This document shows positions 17,560-26,850 of a DNA stretch of 64,000 nt, one piece after another. The DNA is taken from NCBI GenBank assembly GCA_016699695.1, contig CP065006.1, forward strand, positions 1,798,001-1,862,000, written 5' to 3'. Source of the stretch: Bacteroidota bacterium (lineage in GTDB: Bacteria > Bacteroidota > Bacteroidia > Bacteroidales > UBA10428). Each line of letters starts with the position of its first letter. The stretch's first letter is position 1. Position numbers and translations under genes: made by a program. The notes under the pieces were generated by a model. It was not told the DNA's origin, made no database searches, and saw nothing but the letters and a program-made list of their open reading frames with translations.

Positions 17560-18582
17560 TCAGGGTTCTACAAACTTGAGCCATCCGTGTACATCTGGCT
17601 CATCGCCAAATTGTATGGCCGTAAGGTGCTCATAAAGCCTGGTACTTACTGTTCCGGGTTTATTATCCTTTCCGTATGAGTATATATGATTGGTTTCCGG
17701 ATCAATAATTTTCCGAATAGGAGTAATCACAGCGGCTGTACCACAGGCTCCTACTTCGTCAAATGTCCACAATTCCTCCACCGGAATGGGCCTGCGTTCT
17801 ATTTTCATACCCATATCTTCAGCAAGGGTCATCAGGCTCATGTTGGTAATCGAAGGTAATATTGATTTTGATAAAGGAGTCACATAGGTATTTTGCTTTA
17901 TGCCAAAAAAATTGGCAGGGCCTGCCTCATCAATGTACTTTTTCTCACGAGCATCGAGGTAAAGACTGGTGGCATAGCCACTGTCATGGGCTATTTTTAG
18001 AGAAAGTAAACTGGCTGCATAGTTCCCTCCCACCTTGTAGCAACCTGTTCCAAGCGGTGCCGCACGATCGTAATCACGGCAAATCATGATATCCACCGGG
18101 TTAAACCCATCTTTAAAATAAGACCCAACGGGAGTAACAAATACCACAAACATGTAAGACCGCGATGGTTTTACCCCCACTTCGGACCCAATGCCTATAA
18201 GCAGTGGTCTGATGTATAAGGTAGCACCTGTGCCATAGGGCGGTACAAAATCTATATTTTTTTTCACCGCCGTGAGCACTGCATGTTCGAATAAATCATA
18301 AGGAGGTGCTTGCATTAGAATGCCTTCGGCTGAGCGTTGCATGCGTTTCCAGTTTTCATCGAGACGAAATATGCGCACCTTGTTATCTTTGCCGCGATAG
18401 GCTTTGAGACCTTCGAAAATCTCTTGTCCGTAATGCAGGCAGGTTGCGGCCATATGAATTTGTATGTATTCCGAAGTGCTGATTTCCAAATCACCCCAGG
18501 AACCTTCCGAATAGGTGCTGCGAACATTAAAGTCGGTTTTGGTATATTGGAAGGGTAGGTGCTTCCAGTCAAGATTTATCAT
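17560..18582 (-). CDS. ilvE: Branched-chain amino acid aminotransferase
   Basis: A 340-aa cytoplasmic PLP enzyme that interconverts valine, leucine and isoleucine with their 2-oxo acids. The motifs YGQEIFEGLKAYRG, the PLP-lysine segment GCYKVGGNYAASL and DEAGPANFFGI are those of the larger (about 340-360 aa) BCAT subclass. The C-terminal EVGACGTAAVITPI is also typical. No other ilv or leu genes are in the window. A good promoter lies at 18613-18642 and the gene ends in a shared terminator. Confidence 0.95.
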   Translation of the reverse strand: MINLDWKHLPFQYTKTDFNVRSTYSEGSWGDLEISTSEYIQIHMAATCLHYGQEIFEGLKAYRGKDNKVRIFRLDENWKRMQRSAEGILMQAPPYDLFEHAVLTAVKKNIDFVPPYGTGATLYIRPLLIGIGSEVGVKPSRSYMFVVFVTPVGSYFKDGFNPVDIMICRDYDRAAPLGTGCYKVGGNYAASLLSLKIAHDSGYATSLYLDAREKKYIDEAGPANFFGIKQNTYVTPLSKSILPSITNMSLMTLAEDMGMKIERRPIPVEELWTFDEVGACGTAAVITPIRKIIDPETNHIYSYGKDNKPGTVSTRLYEHLTAIQFGDEPDVHGWLKFVEP

Positions 18583-18612
18583 GGCTTAAAACAATTAATT
18601 CATTGAGCTCTT

Positions 18613-18642
18613 CAAATTTAGTTATTCGCGCATTCTAAACAA
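18613..18642 (-). promoter_or_regulatory. Bacteroidota-type promoter for ilvE
   Basis: On the minus strand TTG (18642-18640) is followed after 19 bases by TAAATTTG (18620-18613), an exact TAnnTTTG -7 box with standard spacing. The ilvE ATG lies about 30 bp downstream. Confidence 0.65.
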
Positions 18643-18837
18643 GAAACTATTGTCATCTTTGAATGTTTTTAGTATCTTTTCATCTTTTACATTGAACTTA
18701 TACTGAAAGAGCTTATTATATCGTTCCTTTTAAGGATGAAAAACAAGCGGTTCAGAATAGGTTTTAGTATGGCTGTTAATTATTAATTAGGTTTTTAAAC
18801 CCACATTTAAGTATAAAATATTATCTTGTGCTATTAA

Positions 18838-19686
18838 ATGAGCGATAACATGGTAGAAAAAAGTATGATACTAGTAACTTGGGATTTTACAGAAGTTTCT
18901 GAAAATGCCCTCTTACATGCCCAAATAGCGGCAAAAAAGATTCGTACAAAGGTTGTGTTGCTGCATATTGTAAAAAAAGACAGTGAAATTCAACCGGCCG
19001 AAGAGCGCCTTCATGGTGTGATTGCCGATAAATACAACCATTACGATCCAAAACCAGAGGCACTTGTAGTTGCCGGAACCATTTTTACAAGCATTACCGA
19101 AACGGCAGAGGAGCATGGTGCAAAAATGGTATTTATGGGAACCCATGGTATAAAAGGCACCCAAAAACTTTTTGGTAGTTGGGCCCTCAAGGTAATTTCG
19201 AGTTCGAAAGTGCCTTTTGTTGTAGTACAAGGACCTCCTGCAGCCAACCTCGAATACAAAAATCTGCTATTCCCTGTTAATTACAGGAAAGAAAACAAAG
19301 AATCGGTCAACTGGATAAGCTTTTTTTCGCGCTACTTTAGTACCAAGATAAATATGTTCACGGCAAAACATACCGACCCGGCTTTTGTAAAAGGTCTCGA
19401 GTCGAATATCATGTTCCTGACCAAAAACTTTGTGTCTAAAGGAGTTGAATTTGTGATCGAAGAAGCCGAAACTGACAAAGATTTTGCCACCCAGGTTGTA
19501 GAACACGCCAAAAAAATAAATACAGACGCCATCTTTATTGTTACTACCAAAGACATAGGCATTGCAGACTATATGCTTGGTGCGCATGAGCAATACATTA
19601 TCGCCAACAAATACGAAATTCCGGTTATCTGTATAAACCCGCGTCCTCCAAAGGTAGGTGGCAGCTTTAGCACAGCCGGCGGATAA
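18838..19686 (+). CDS. Universal stress protein, tandem UspA domains
   Basis: A 282-aa cytoplasmic protein made of two UspA-like domains (about 8-145 and 150-275). The first keeps the ATP-binding signature G-2X-G-9X-G-S in MGTHGIKGTQKLFGSW; the second (TTKDIGIADYMLGAHEQYIIANK) has a more degenerate loop. Two-domain Usp proteins are linked with stress survival, though the precise role is not defined. It is followed directly by a strong terminator, so it is monocistronic. Confidence 0.85.
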   Translation: MSDNMVEKSMILVTWDFTEVSENALLHAQIAAKKIRTKVVLLHIVKKDSEIQPAEERLHGVIADKYNHYDPKPEALVVAGTIFTSITETAEEHGAKMVFMGTHGIKGTQKLFGSWALKVISSSKVPFVVVQGPPAANLEYKNLLFPVNYRKENKESVNWISFFSRYFSTKINMFTAKHTDPAFVKGLESNIMFLTKNFVSKGVEFVIEEAETDKDFATQVVEHAKKINTDAIFIVTTKDIGIADYMLGAHEQYIIANKYEIPVICINPRPPKVGGSFSTAGG

Positions 19687-19711
19687 TCAATTCATTCTTC
19701 GATAATAAATG

Positions 19712-19740
19712 AACAAGGGCTCCACAGCCCTTGTTTTGTT
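19712..19740 (+). terminator. Intrinsic terminator after the Usp gene
   Basis: A perfect 10-bp stem, AACAAGGGCT with AGCCCTTGTT, has the 4-nt loop CCAC and a T-rich tail. It overlaps an upstream TTG at 19731 that could otherwise be read as the start of the next gene, which supports the ATG at 19767 as the real start. Confidence 0.9.
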
Positions 19741-19766
19741 TTAAGCAATTCAGAAAAAACAGCACT

Positions 19767-20342
19767 ATGTCTCTGCTATTTGTCACCAACAATGCCCACA
19801 AAGTGAAAGAAGTGGCTACTCTGCTTCATAACAAGTATGAGCTGCTTAGCCTACAAGATTTACAAATTGAAGAAGAAATTCCTGAAACGCATGATACCCT
19901 AAGGGAGAATGCCATCGAAAAAGCGATTTTCATCTATACAAAATACGGCTACGATTGCTTTGCCGACGATTCGGGGCTCGAAATTGATGCCCTCGATGGA
20001 AGACCGGGTGTTTTTTCTGCCAGGTATGCAGGCGAGCATTGTACCTTTGCAGACAATGTAAAAATGGTGCTCGATGAAATGCAAGGTATTTCGAACCGGA
20101 AAGCACGTTTTAGAACCGTAATAGCCCTTGTCGAAAAAGGTATAGTGTATACTTTTAATGGCGAAGTGGAAGGGGAAATTATAGAATTCGAACGCGGCAC
20201 CCAGGGCTTCGGTTACGACCCCATTTTTTTGCCACTTGGCTTTCGCCAAACATTTGCCGAAATGCCACTTTCACTAAAAAACAGTATTTCGCATCGGGCC
20301 AGGGCATTAAAGCAGTTTATCCAATTTTTAGATGCACGCTAA
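19767..20342 (+). CDS. rdgB: XTP/dITP diphosphatase (non-canonical purine NTPase, RdgB/HAM1)
   Basis: A 191-aa house-cleaning enzyme that hydrolyses dITP, XTP and related nucleotides to monophosphates, preventing their incorporation into DNA. The N-terminal LLFVTNNAHKVKEV carries the TNN nucleotide-binding motif. The catalytic DDSGLEIDALDGRPGVFSARYAG segment is intact, as is the GFGYDPIFLP loop. The ATG at 19767 is preferred over an in-frame TTG that lies inside the preceding terminator. Confidence 0.93.
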   Translation: MSLLFVTNNAHKVKEVATLLHNKYELLSLQDLQIEEEIPETHDTLRENAIEKAIFIYTKYGYDCFADDSGLEIDALDGRPGVFSARYAGEHCTFADNVKMVLDEMQGISNRKARFRTVIALVEKGIVYTFNGEVEGEIIEFERGTQGFGYDPIFLPLGFRQTFAEMPLSLKNSISHRARALKQFIQFLDAR

Positions 20343-20392
20343 CAATTTTCTAACGAAAAAGCCGTATTTAGCTTATAATTAAATTTTTACTC

Positions 20393-22726
20393 ATGCATTC
20401 TTTCCCCAGCAGAAACTTTCCCTTTCTCCTCCTGCCGTTGAGAGCCTTGTTCTTTTGGATATTCTTGTTAACTGGTATCGTTTCCGAGGCACAAATACCT
20501 AACAACTCCTGGCGCGATCATCTTGCTTTTAACCAGGCTACCGGTGTGGCTGTAACCCCACAAAAGGTTTATTGCAACATGACCAATGGCGGCATGCTGG
20601 TATATCACCGTTCGAGCGGAGAATATGAGAAATTGTCAAAAGTAAACGGCTTGTCCGATATCAATGTAACAGCTTTGGCTTATTCTTCAGAAGCAGCCGT
20701 TTTAATCATCGGATATCAGAACGGAAACATTGACCTGCTCACTTCATCCGGATTGATCAACATGCCTGATATCAAACGAAAACGCATGTCAACAGACCGG
20801 TCTATCAACATGATTTATGTGTATGGAACAAGAGCCTACCTGGCCTGTAGCTTTGGTGTGGTAGAAATTGACCTCATTAAGAAAGAAGTGGTTGATAGTT
20901 ATATGTTTGGCCCAGACGGAAGCACTATCGAAGTAAACGATATTAGTGTGCTCGATAATTACCTATATGCTGCTACTAAAATTGGCATCTATAGAGCCGA
21001 TTTAAATGCTCCAAACCTTGTAGATTTTTCTTATTGGCAAGTTTTGGCGAACATTCCTCAGCCGAATTCGGAGTACAAGCGAATTGAAACTTTTGATAAC
21101 CAGATTTTTGCGCTATACAAGTCTGTTGGTGAAAATACCGATAAAGTTATCCGGTTTACACATGATGAGATTTGGAACCCATGGACACCAGTTGCCGATA
21201 CCCTCATTCACCAATTGAGGGCCTATAACGACAAACTTGCGGTGGTAAGCAATTCCATCACTGCATTTTTCAATTCCTCCTTACAAAAAGTTCATCAGAT
21301 CGATATGCCCCGGGGCCGCGATGCGGTTTACGATGCCGATGGAAATATATATGCTGCTGCCACATTCAAAGGTTTTCTTATTTTCAGGGGAGGCACCCAG
21401 GAACAATGGAGATATATCAATGGCCCATTAGGAAATATCACCGGCTATGTGCATGCAAAGGATGACCATGTATGGGTAGGTTCTGGCGGCTTTTTCTATC
21501 CATATGCAAACGGAGCAGCCTATCATTTTTTCAACGAAAATTGGTTCACCCTTTCTCCTGCTAACGCTGAGGAATTGGCAGGTATTGGAAATTTCAACCG
21601 CTTTACCTTTCATCCTAACAACATCAACCATGTGTATGCAAGCGCTTATCGCTATGCACTTTTCGAAATTGTAGACGAAAAGGTCGTAGCAAGGCACGAT
21701 CGCACCAACACCCCTTTGTTTGCCGATAAAATACCTGCCGAATTGGGTGTGCGCATAATGAACATGGCTTTTAATTACAAGGGCGATTTATGGACGGTGA
21801 TGGAATCGACACCTCAACCAGTGTTTATATTGCGAGAAGACAAACAATGGGTACAACCTCAACTTGTCTCTCCCATTTTTCAGTCGGCCAGCAAATGGCG
21901 TGATCTGATCATAACCCAAACCAACCAGGTATGGTTGCTCGACGATCGTAACGGCATTGTAGTAATTCAGGAACTTTCCGATGGTAACAAAAGAGAGAAA
22001 TATTTTACAATAAAGAACCAGGATGGAGAGTTTCTATCTGCTGGCTATTGTTTGGCAGAAGACCGCGATGGCAACGTATGGGTTGGCACCAACAAAGGTC
22101 CAATTGTGTATTCCTCCAGTAACCAGCTTTTTGACGAAACCGAAGTCATAGGCAACCAGATTAAAATACCACGCAACGATGGCACAGGCCTGGCTGACTA
22201 TTTGCTAGACTACGAGATAATTAACGATATCGCTGTAGATGGTGGCAACCAAAAATGGCTGGCCACTGAAAATTCAGGTGTATTTCTGGTTTCGCCGGAT
22301 GGAAAAAAAACCATTCATCAGTTTACTTCCGAAAACTCACCGATTATTTCAGACAATGTGATAAGTGTAGATGTACAGCAAAAAACCGGCGAAGTATTTA
22401 TCTCCACCAACAAAGGTTTAGTAGCATTTATGGGCGTTTCAACAATAGGCAATGAAGAATACAGCGATGTATATGTATACCCTAATCCGGTGCGACCAGA
22501 TTATGAGGGTGAAATTACTATATCGGGTCTGGTAGAAAATTCGGTAGTGAAGATTACCGACATTTCGGGTAACCTGGTTTTTGAAACAAACTCTTTGGGA
22601 GGAAAAGCTGCATGGGATGGAAAAAATTTTTCAGGCAATAGAGTAAATACCGGAATTTACCTTGTATTTTTGGCTACCGAAGACGGAAGTAAAACCCACA
22701 TCACCAAACTGGTATTTATTCACTAA
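20393..22726 (+). CDS. porZ: PorZ-like type IX secretion protein
   Basis: A 777-aa secreted protein, nearly the same length as PorZ of Porphyromonas gingivalis. After a signal peptide (about 1-34) it starts IPNNSWRDHLAFNQATGV and continues with two-component-regulator-type propeller repeats (for example GLSDINVTALAYS, DRDGNVWVGTNKGP, DNVISVDVQ). The last 80 residues form a type A C-terminal sorting domain (YPNPVRPDYEGEITISG, ending ITKLVFIH). PorZ works on the cell surface with PorU in A-LPS attachment to secreted cargo. A methyltransferase gene follows 6 bp later on the same strand. Confidence 0.82.
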   Translation: MHSFPSRNFPFLLLPLRALFFWIFLLTGIVSEAQIPNNSWRDHLAFNQATGVAVTPQKVYCNMTNGGMLVYHRSSGEYEKLSKVNGLSDINVTALAYSSEAAVLIIGYQNGNIDLLTSSGLINMPDIKRKRMSTDRSINMIYVYGTRAYLACSFGVVEIDLIKKEVVDSYMFGPDGSTIEVNDISVLDNYLYAATKIGIYRADLNAPNLVDFSYWQVLANIPQPNSEYKRIETFDNQIFALYKSVGENTDKVIRFTHDEIWNPWTPVADTLIHQLRAYNDKLAVVSNSITAFFNSSLQKVHQIDMPRGRDAVYDADGNIYAAATFKGFLIFRGGTQEQWRYINGPLGNITGYVHAKDDHVWVGSGGFFYPYANGAAYHFFNENWFTLSPANAEELAGIGNFNRFTFHPNNINHVYASAYRYALFEIVDEKVVARHDRTNTPLFADKIPAELGVRIMNMAFNYKGDLWTVMESTPQPVFILREDKQWVQPQLVSPIFQSASKWRDLIITQTNQVWLLDDRNGIVVIQELSDGNKREKYFTIKNQDGEFLSAGYCLAEDRDGNVWVGTNKGPIVYSSSNQLFDETEVIGNQIKIPRNDGTGLADYLLDYEIINDIAVDGGNQKWLATENSGVFLVSPDGKKTIHQFTSENSPIISDNVISVDVQQKTGEVFISTNKGLVAFMGVSTIGNEEYSDVYVYPNPVRPDYEGEITISGLVENSVVKITDISGNLVFETNSLGGKAAWDGKNFSGNRVNTGIYLVFLATEDGSKTHITKLVFIH

Positions 22727-22732
22727 GCTCCT

Positions 22733-23326
22733 ATGCAAGCATTCTGGGACAACAGGTATAGCCTCGATGGATATGTCTATGGCGAAAATCCAAACGAATT
22801 TTTTGCACAAGAGATTCAGGGATTGACTCCAGGCAAGCTTTTGCTACCCGGCGAGGGAGAAGGCAGAAATGCAGTGCATGCCGCCCGGCAATGTTGGAAG
22901 GTTTGGGCATTCGATTTTAGCAACAATGCTCACGACAAGGCACTTAAACTGGCTCATCACCATTCTGTTACAATTAATTACCAGGTAATTAGTTATGCCG
23001 ATTATATTCCTGCAGAAGCGATGTTCGATTGCCTTGCTTTAATTTATGCCCATATTACAGATGGTAATCGTCAGCTTTATCACCAAAAAATGCTTAAAAG
23101 CCTTAAACCAGGTGGAAAACTGATCTTAGAAGCTTTTTCGAAGAGTCAAATTCAGAATAAAACAGGCGGGCCACAAAACATCGATTTTTTGTACTCGAAA
23201 GAAGAGCTTGCTGAAGATTTTAAGGACTTACAACAGCTACAAATCAGCTATCACCAGCTCGAATTAAACGAAGGTGAATTTCATAATGGTAAGGCAGATG
23301 TGATCAGGCTGACTGGTATCAAGTAG
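22733..23326 (+). CDS. Class I SAM-dependent methyltransferase
   Basis: A 197-aa protein of the TehB/methyltransf_25 type. Motif I is GKLLLPGEGEGRNAVHAA, where Pro replaces the more common Asp-x-Gly start, and motif II is KVWAFDFSNNAHDKAL. The substrate is unknown; relatives act on tellurite, thiols or small molecules. It sits 6 bp after porZ, so it may be co-transcribed, and its 3' end overlaps the convergent DUF4349 gene by 8 bp. Confidence 0.8.
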   Translation: MQAFWDNRYSLDGYVYGENPNEFFAQEIQGLTPGKLLLPGEGEGRNAVHAARQCWKVWAFDFSNNAHDKALKLAHHHSVTINYQVISYADYIPAEAMFDCLALIYAHITDGNRQLYHQKMLKSLKPGGKLILEAFSKSQIQNKTGGPQNIDFLYSKEELAEDFKDLQQLQISYHQLELNEGEFHNGKADVIRLTGIK

Positions 23327-24161
23327 TTTTATTCCTTTTCTTTTTCTTCCGATAATACTTAATTAAGAGCAAGGCAAGTCCTGCAAGTAAAAAGAGGGGC
23401 CAGACATAAAACAGGCCTACAAATACGCCCACTAAACCTTTCCATCCGGTATGCAAGGCTTTTACTAGCCTTTCAAAAATGTTTTTCTGCAACTCAGGTT
23501 CGTACTGATAAGCAAACTTCTGATAAAAATTCAGGTATACCGTGCTATAATTGACTCTATTCTGCAGATAGCGCAACCTGCCTTCCACAGACTCTATCTC
23601 TTCACGAAGTTTGCGTAACTCTGTTTCCACTTCCAGCACTTCTTTAATGGTTTTTGCCTGCTTTAGTATTTCGTAATAACGTTTTTCCGCTTCGCGTTTG
23701 GTTTTTAGCCTACCTTCCACATCGATGTATTCTTCGGTCACATCCTGGGCTGTGATGTTTTTATACTCGAAACGCCCCGGCAAGGCACTTATATCGCTTA
23801 GAAGTTGGTCGAAATATTTGCTTTCGACCCTTATTGTAAGATTGTTAGAGAGCTGGACATTGGAATGACTTTCGCTTTCATTTACAAGGTAGCCCTGGTA
23901 CTTGCGGATTATTGTATCTAGGTTCTGGCGGGTTTTATAATAATCCTTTACTTCGAAACCAATGTTGGCCTCCCTGATAATTTTCAGCACCGGTTCTTGA
24001 ACCTGCTCGTCAGAAGCTGGTGATTCCTTGGCTATAGCTTGCTCATTGCCCATAGCAGGCTCTGCCATAAGGGCCATATCTTGTTCGGCAAGGTTTTTAG
24101 TGTGTGGAGAGCTGCAGGCAAAAACCATTGCAGAAATCAGGTAGCTGATAAATAGTTTCAT
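23319..24161 (-). CDS. DUF4349 lipoprotein
   Basis: A 280-aa envelope protein. The signal peptide ends in a lipobox (MVFAC, Cys16). A coiled-coil stretch rich in Glu/Arg/Lys (about 150-205) lies within the DUF4349 domain. A C-terminal membrane helix (about 245-267) is followed by a very basic tail (YYRKKKKRNKTT). The function is unknown. It is downstream of the ECF-linked outer-membrane protein gene and may belong to that transcript, with an 11-bp hairpin between them. Confidence 0.8.
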   Translation of the reverse strand: MKLFISYLISAMVFACSSPHTKNLAEQDMALMAEPAMGNEQAIAKESPASDEQVQEPVLKIIREANIGFEVKDYYKTRQNLDTIIRKYQGYLVNESESHSNVQLSNNLTIRVESKYFDQLLSDISALPGRFEYKNITAQDVTEEYIDVEGRLKTKREAEKRYYEILKQAKTIKEVLEVETELRKLREEIESVEGRLRYLQNRVNYSTVYLNFYQKFAYQYEPELQKNIFERLVKALHTGWKGLVGVFVGLFYVWPLFLLAGLALLLIKYYRKKKKRNKTT

Positions 24162-24176
24162 AATATTCTGTTTGTA

Positions 24177-24202
24177 CTGGAAAAATTACTCAATTTTTCC
24201 AG
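24177..24202. promoter_or_regulatory. Perfect hairpin between the OMP and DUF4349 genes
   Basis: CTGGAAAAATT pairs perfectly with AATTTTTCCAG around a 4-nt loop. It begins 16 bp before the DUF4349 ATG. No U-run follows on the minus strand, so it may be a weak terminator, an mRNA-stabilising element or a dyad operator; the sequence does not decide. Confidence 0.45.
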
Positions 24203-24238
24203 AATGCAGAACGGGTGCATTGAAAATATTTAAGCCCT

Positions 24239-25177
24239 TTAGAAAGTGATGCAAAATCCCATAGCAACTGGGTAAAGCTCTGGGCCATTCTCGTCGAGAA
24301 ATAAACTTACAGGGTAGTAATTCATGTACACTTTCAGAAGTTTATAGCCAATGCGTCCGGTAACAGCATAACGAAAAGGCCGCAGGTAATAATCGCCACG
24401 TAAATTTTCTTTTCGCTTGTTACCATTTTCGGTATAAGTATATTTTGTGTTGGCGCCCAGTTTCAATCCTCCTATTACTCCAGCCGATACATACATACGA
24501 TCTTTTCGGGGTCCATCGAAAAATTGAACCTCAAACAACAATGGAACAGTGAGGTAGGTAGTCTGAAAACGGTTTTTATTTAAATCCTGGGTAAGGTTTT
24601 TTGGCTCTATTTGTTGAGTTTGTGTATTTTTTACAATGGTGTTGGAGTGCGAAAAATGATAATTAGACCATTCGATACCCATACCGGTCACTGCGCCAAA
24701 ATAGGAGCTATGAATGGGTAAACTGTATTGGATAAAATTGAGGTTAAAATTCCAGGAATTATTGGTGCTAATGTCCATAAATTCGGTTTCGGTTGAGCGA
24801 TTCAGTGAAAAATTAGCATCAACGTAGTTATTCATGCCAAATTCAAAACCGGCCCAATGACCTCTGAACCGTGATGATTCTTCGAAAAGTTTTGTATCAA
24901 AGTCAAACCCATCTTCTTCATCCTCATTATCTTCTTTCTCTTCGTCTTCTTCCCATATTTTCACGTAGGTACTGTCGTTAATTTCAATGATTTCTACATT
25001 CTTTTTTCCAACTGTAAAATAGCTGGTATCGGCTAACGTTGAAGTTGTATCTGCCTTAAAAGAAACAGTGTCCTGAAATACTTCGATTGAAGCAGAATCG
25101 GTAGATGGTTCGCTTGCATACCCTGTTAAAAGTAAACACAAGGTAAATAAACTAATTAGAACGATTTGACGGTACAT
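24239..25177 (-). CDS. Outer-membrane beta-barrel protein (PorT-like), ECF-linked
   Basis: A 312-aa exported protein. A signal peptide (about 1-21) is followed by a polar region with a strongly acidic stretch (EEDEEKEDNEDEEDGFDFD, about 75-95) and then a barrel of about eight strands (for example NNSWNFNLNFIQYSLPI, YLTVPLLFEVQFF, YYLRPFRYAVTGRIGYK), ending in FCITF. It lies downstream of the sigma and anti-sigma genes and has its own copy of the GTAAC-N16-CGTC motif, so it is the probable main target of that sigma factor. Confidence 0.78.
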   Translation of the reverse strand: MYRQIVLISLFTLCLLLTGYASEPSTDSASIEVFQDTVSFKADTTSTLADTSYFTVGKKNVEIIEINDSTYVKIWEEDEEKEDNEDEEDGFDFDTKLFEESSRFRGHWAGFEFGMNNYVDANFSLNRSTETEFMDISTNNSWNFNLNFIQYSLPIHSSYFGAVTGMGIEWSNYHFSHSNTIVKNTQTQQIEPKNLTQDLNKNRFQTTYLTVPLLFEVQFFDGPRKDRMYVSAGVIGGLKLGANTKYTYTENGNKRKENLRGDYYLRPFRYAVTGRIGYKLLKVYMNYYPVSLFLDENGPELYPVAMGFCITF

Positions 25178-25204
25178 GGCTTCTGGTTTAATGTTTTTCT
25201 GTAA

Positions 25205-25229
25205 GACGCCCTTAACGAAGGGATGTTAC
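25205..25229 (-). promoter_or_regulatory. Putative ECF promoter, OMP gene
   Basis: On the minus strand GTAAC (25229-25225) and CGTC (25208-25205) are separated by exactly 16 bases, the classical ECF -35/-10 arrangement. The ATG of the outer-membrane protein is 27 bp downstream. The same motif and spacing occur before the sigma gene itself. Confidence 0.6.
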
Positions 25230-25269
25230 AGGTGGGCATCTTTTTCTTGAAGCAATATTGAATAGAATA

Positions 25270-26340
25270 TCAATTGCTTCTTACTTTTCGCTTGATTGTA
25301 AAGCTTTCCGATGATATGGCAAAAGCTATAATTCGGCCCTCTTCGTCGGTTTCGGATTCGAACTGAAGGTTTGCCTCGGTTAGCTGGTTAAGGCTGTTTA
25401 CTCCTTTTTCCAAAACCTGGTTCACAGATAGTTGTGTGGTTTCGTCAAGTATTTCGGCACTTTTTTTCTGAAAGAGGCTCCAGGCCATTTGAGGGCGGTT
25501 TGGTTGTTCCTGCTCAATTACAGACTCTTTTGCAGGTGGAATTAAAATTGTTTCCTGCATGGGAGTTTGGCTTTTCACTCTGCTAATTTCTATCCGGTTC
25601 GCAGGTATAAAAACATCCTGTTCGCCGGTTGTATCAACAACTTCTTCCGAAATCTTATCAGCAAGTATTGTTTTTTTTGACAAAGCCATCGACTGGGCAA
25701 TTTCTTTATTTTGCGGACTATCCATGCTAATCTCCTTCTCTGCTTCAGTTTCTGAGATGTTCTTGGCTACAGAATTTGACTCTGCCAAATCCGGTTTATT
25801 GCCCCAGGTTACATCCTGCACATTTCTCGATTGGTTAACAAAAAACCAACCGGCCAGGAGCAAAATGGAAGCGGCGGCAGCAAATGAATAAACAAGTGCC
25901 CTTCGCTTATTTGTTAACAAGATGTATTTCTCCTGACGGTAAAGTGCTTTCTTCTTTTTATATCTATCGCTAATTGGTTTTACTTTTAGCTTCTCGTACA
26001 AATAAAAAACTGGCTTGTATTCCTGATTTTTTTCGATGAATTCTTCCAGTGTTTTTTTTGTGTCTGCATCCAGATCGCCCTCGTGGTAAGCAATGCAAAA
26101 CTCTTCGATGGTAATTTCATTAATGGCTATGGAATAAAAATCTTTCTTAAGGTATCTAAAGTTTTTAGCATATAAAAGATCTGGCACAGAATCTGAATGG
26201 GCTCGCAAAAGTTCTATTTCAGCCATAATATCGGGGTTCTGAGCCAGAAAGAGCATAAACATGGCTCCATCGGCTACATCGAGCGTTCCTTCGATGTAAG
26301 ATACTGCCCAACTTTCGTAATTATCGCGTGTAATGTCCAT
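25270..26340 (-). CDS. Probable anti-sigma factor (membrane-anchored)
   Basis: A 356-aa protein encoded one base after the ECF sigma gene. The N-terminal cytoplasmic part (about 1-145) has paired segments YIEGTLDVADGAMFMLFLAQNP and YHEGDLDADTKKTLEEFI, typical of Bacteroidota anti-sigma N-terminal domains. One membrane helix (YSFAAAASILLLAGWFF, about 151-167) leads to a Ser/Glu-rich periplasmic region without a recognised domain. It lacks the HxxxCxxC zinc motif. Position and topology argue that it sequesters the sigma factor. Confidence 0.75.
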   Translation of the reverse strand: MDITRDNYESWAVSYIEGTLDVADGAMFMLFLAQNPDIMAEIELLRAHSDSVPDLLYAKNFRYLKKDFYSIAINEITIEEFCIAYHEGDLDADTKKTLEEFIEKNQEYKPVFYLYEKLKVKPISDRYKKKKALYRQEKYILLTNKRRALVYSFAAAASILLLAGWFFVNQSRNVQDVTWGNKPDLAESNSVAKNISETEAEKEISMDSPQNKEIAQSMALSKKTILADKISEEVVDTTGEQDVFIPANRIEISRVKSQTPMQETILIPPAKESVIEQEQPNRPQMAWSLFQKKSAEILDETTQLSVNQVLEKGVNSLNQLTEANLQFESETDEEGRIIAFAISSESFTIKRKVRSN

Positions 26341-26341
26341 G

Positions 26342-26827
26342 TTAAATCACGTTTTCAAGCGAACCAATATAATTCTTCAAAAACTGACGGGCCCTGTAAA
26401 TATACACCTTCACCTGGCTTTCGTTGAGCCCCGTAATGGTTTCAATCTCCTGATAGTTATACCCTTCATAGTCGCGTAAAAGCACCACCGAACGCTGAAT
26501 GGAAGGAAGTAAATCAACTGCCTTTTGGATCACTTCCCCTAAATCGGAATAGGAATCGGTTCTTTTGTCGCAGACATAAGCAGCCTCTTCAAGTTCTTCG
26601 TTCCGATGGCTTTTTCGGATTGAATCAATCATAGTGTGATAAGCGGTAGTAAAAAGGTAGGACTTTGCTTTTTGGTAATTTACTTCGGTATAATGCTTCC
26701 AGAGCTTTTCGAAACTATCCTGCACCATGTCTTCTGCAAGCACAGCGTTCCGTAGGTTCTTCAGTAAAAATCTGTAGATACCATCGGCATAGAGTTCTAC
26801 ACAAAGGTTGTATTCGGCTAGGGTCAT
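26342..26827 (-). CDS. ECF RNA polymerase sigma factor
   Basis: A 161-aa sigma-70 family protein. Region 2 contains AVLAEDMVQDSFEKLWKH (core binding and -10 recognition). Region 4 contains NYQEIETITGLNESQVKVYIYRARQFLKN, a helix-turn-helix for the -35 element. Length is typical of ECF factors. It begins at the ATG at 26827, 23 bp after a GTAAC-N16-CGTC motif, which suggests that it transcribes its own gene. The anti-sigma gene follows after one base. Confidence 0.92.
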   Translation of the reverse strand: MTLAEYNLCVELYADGIYRFLLKNLRNAVLAEDMVQDSFEKLWKHYTEVNYQKAKSYLFTTAYHTMIDSIRKSHRNEELEEAAYVCDKRTDSYSDLGEVIQKAVDLLPSIQRSVVLLRDYEGYNYQEIETITGLNESQVKVYIYRARQFLKNYIGSLENVI

Positions 26828-26850
26828 TTGCGCGCAATTTCAAATACTAT

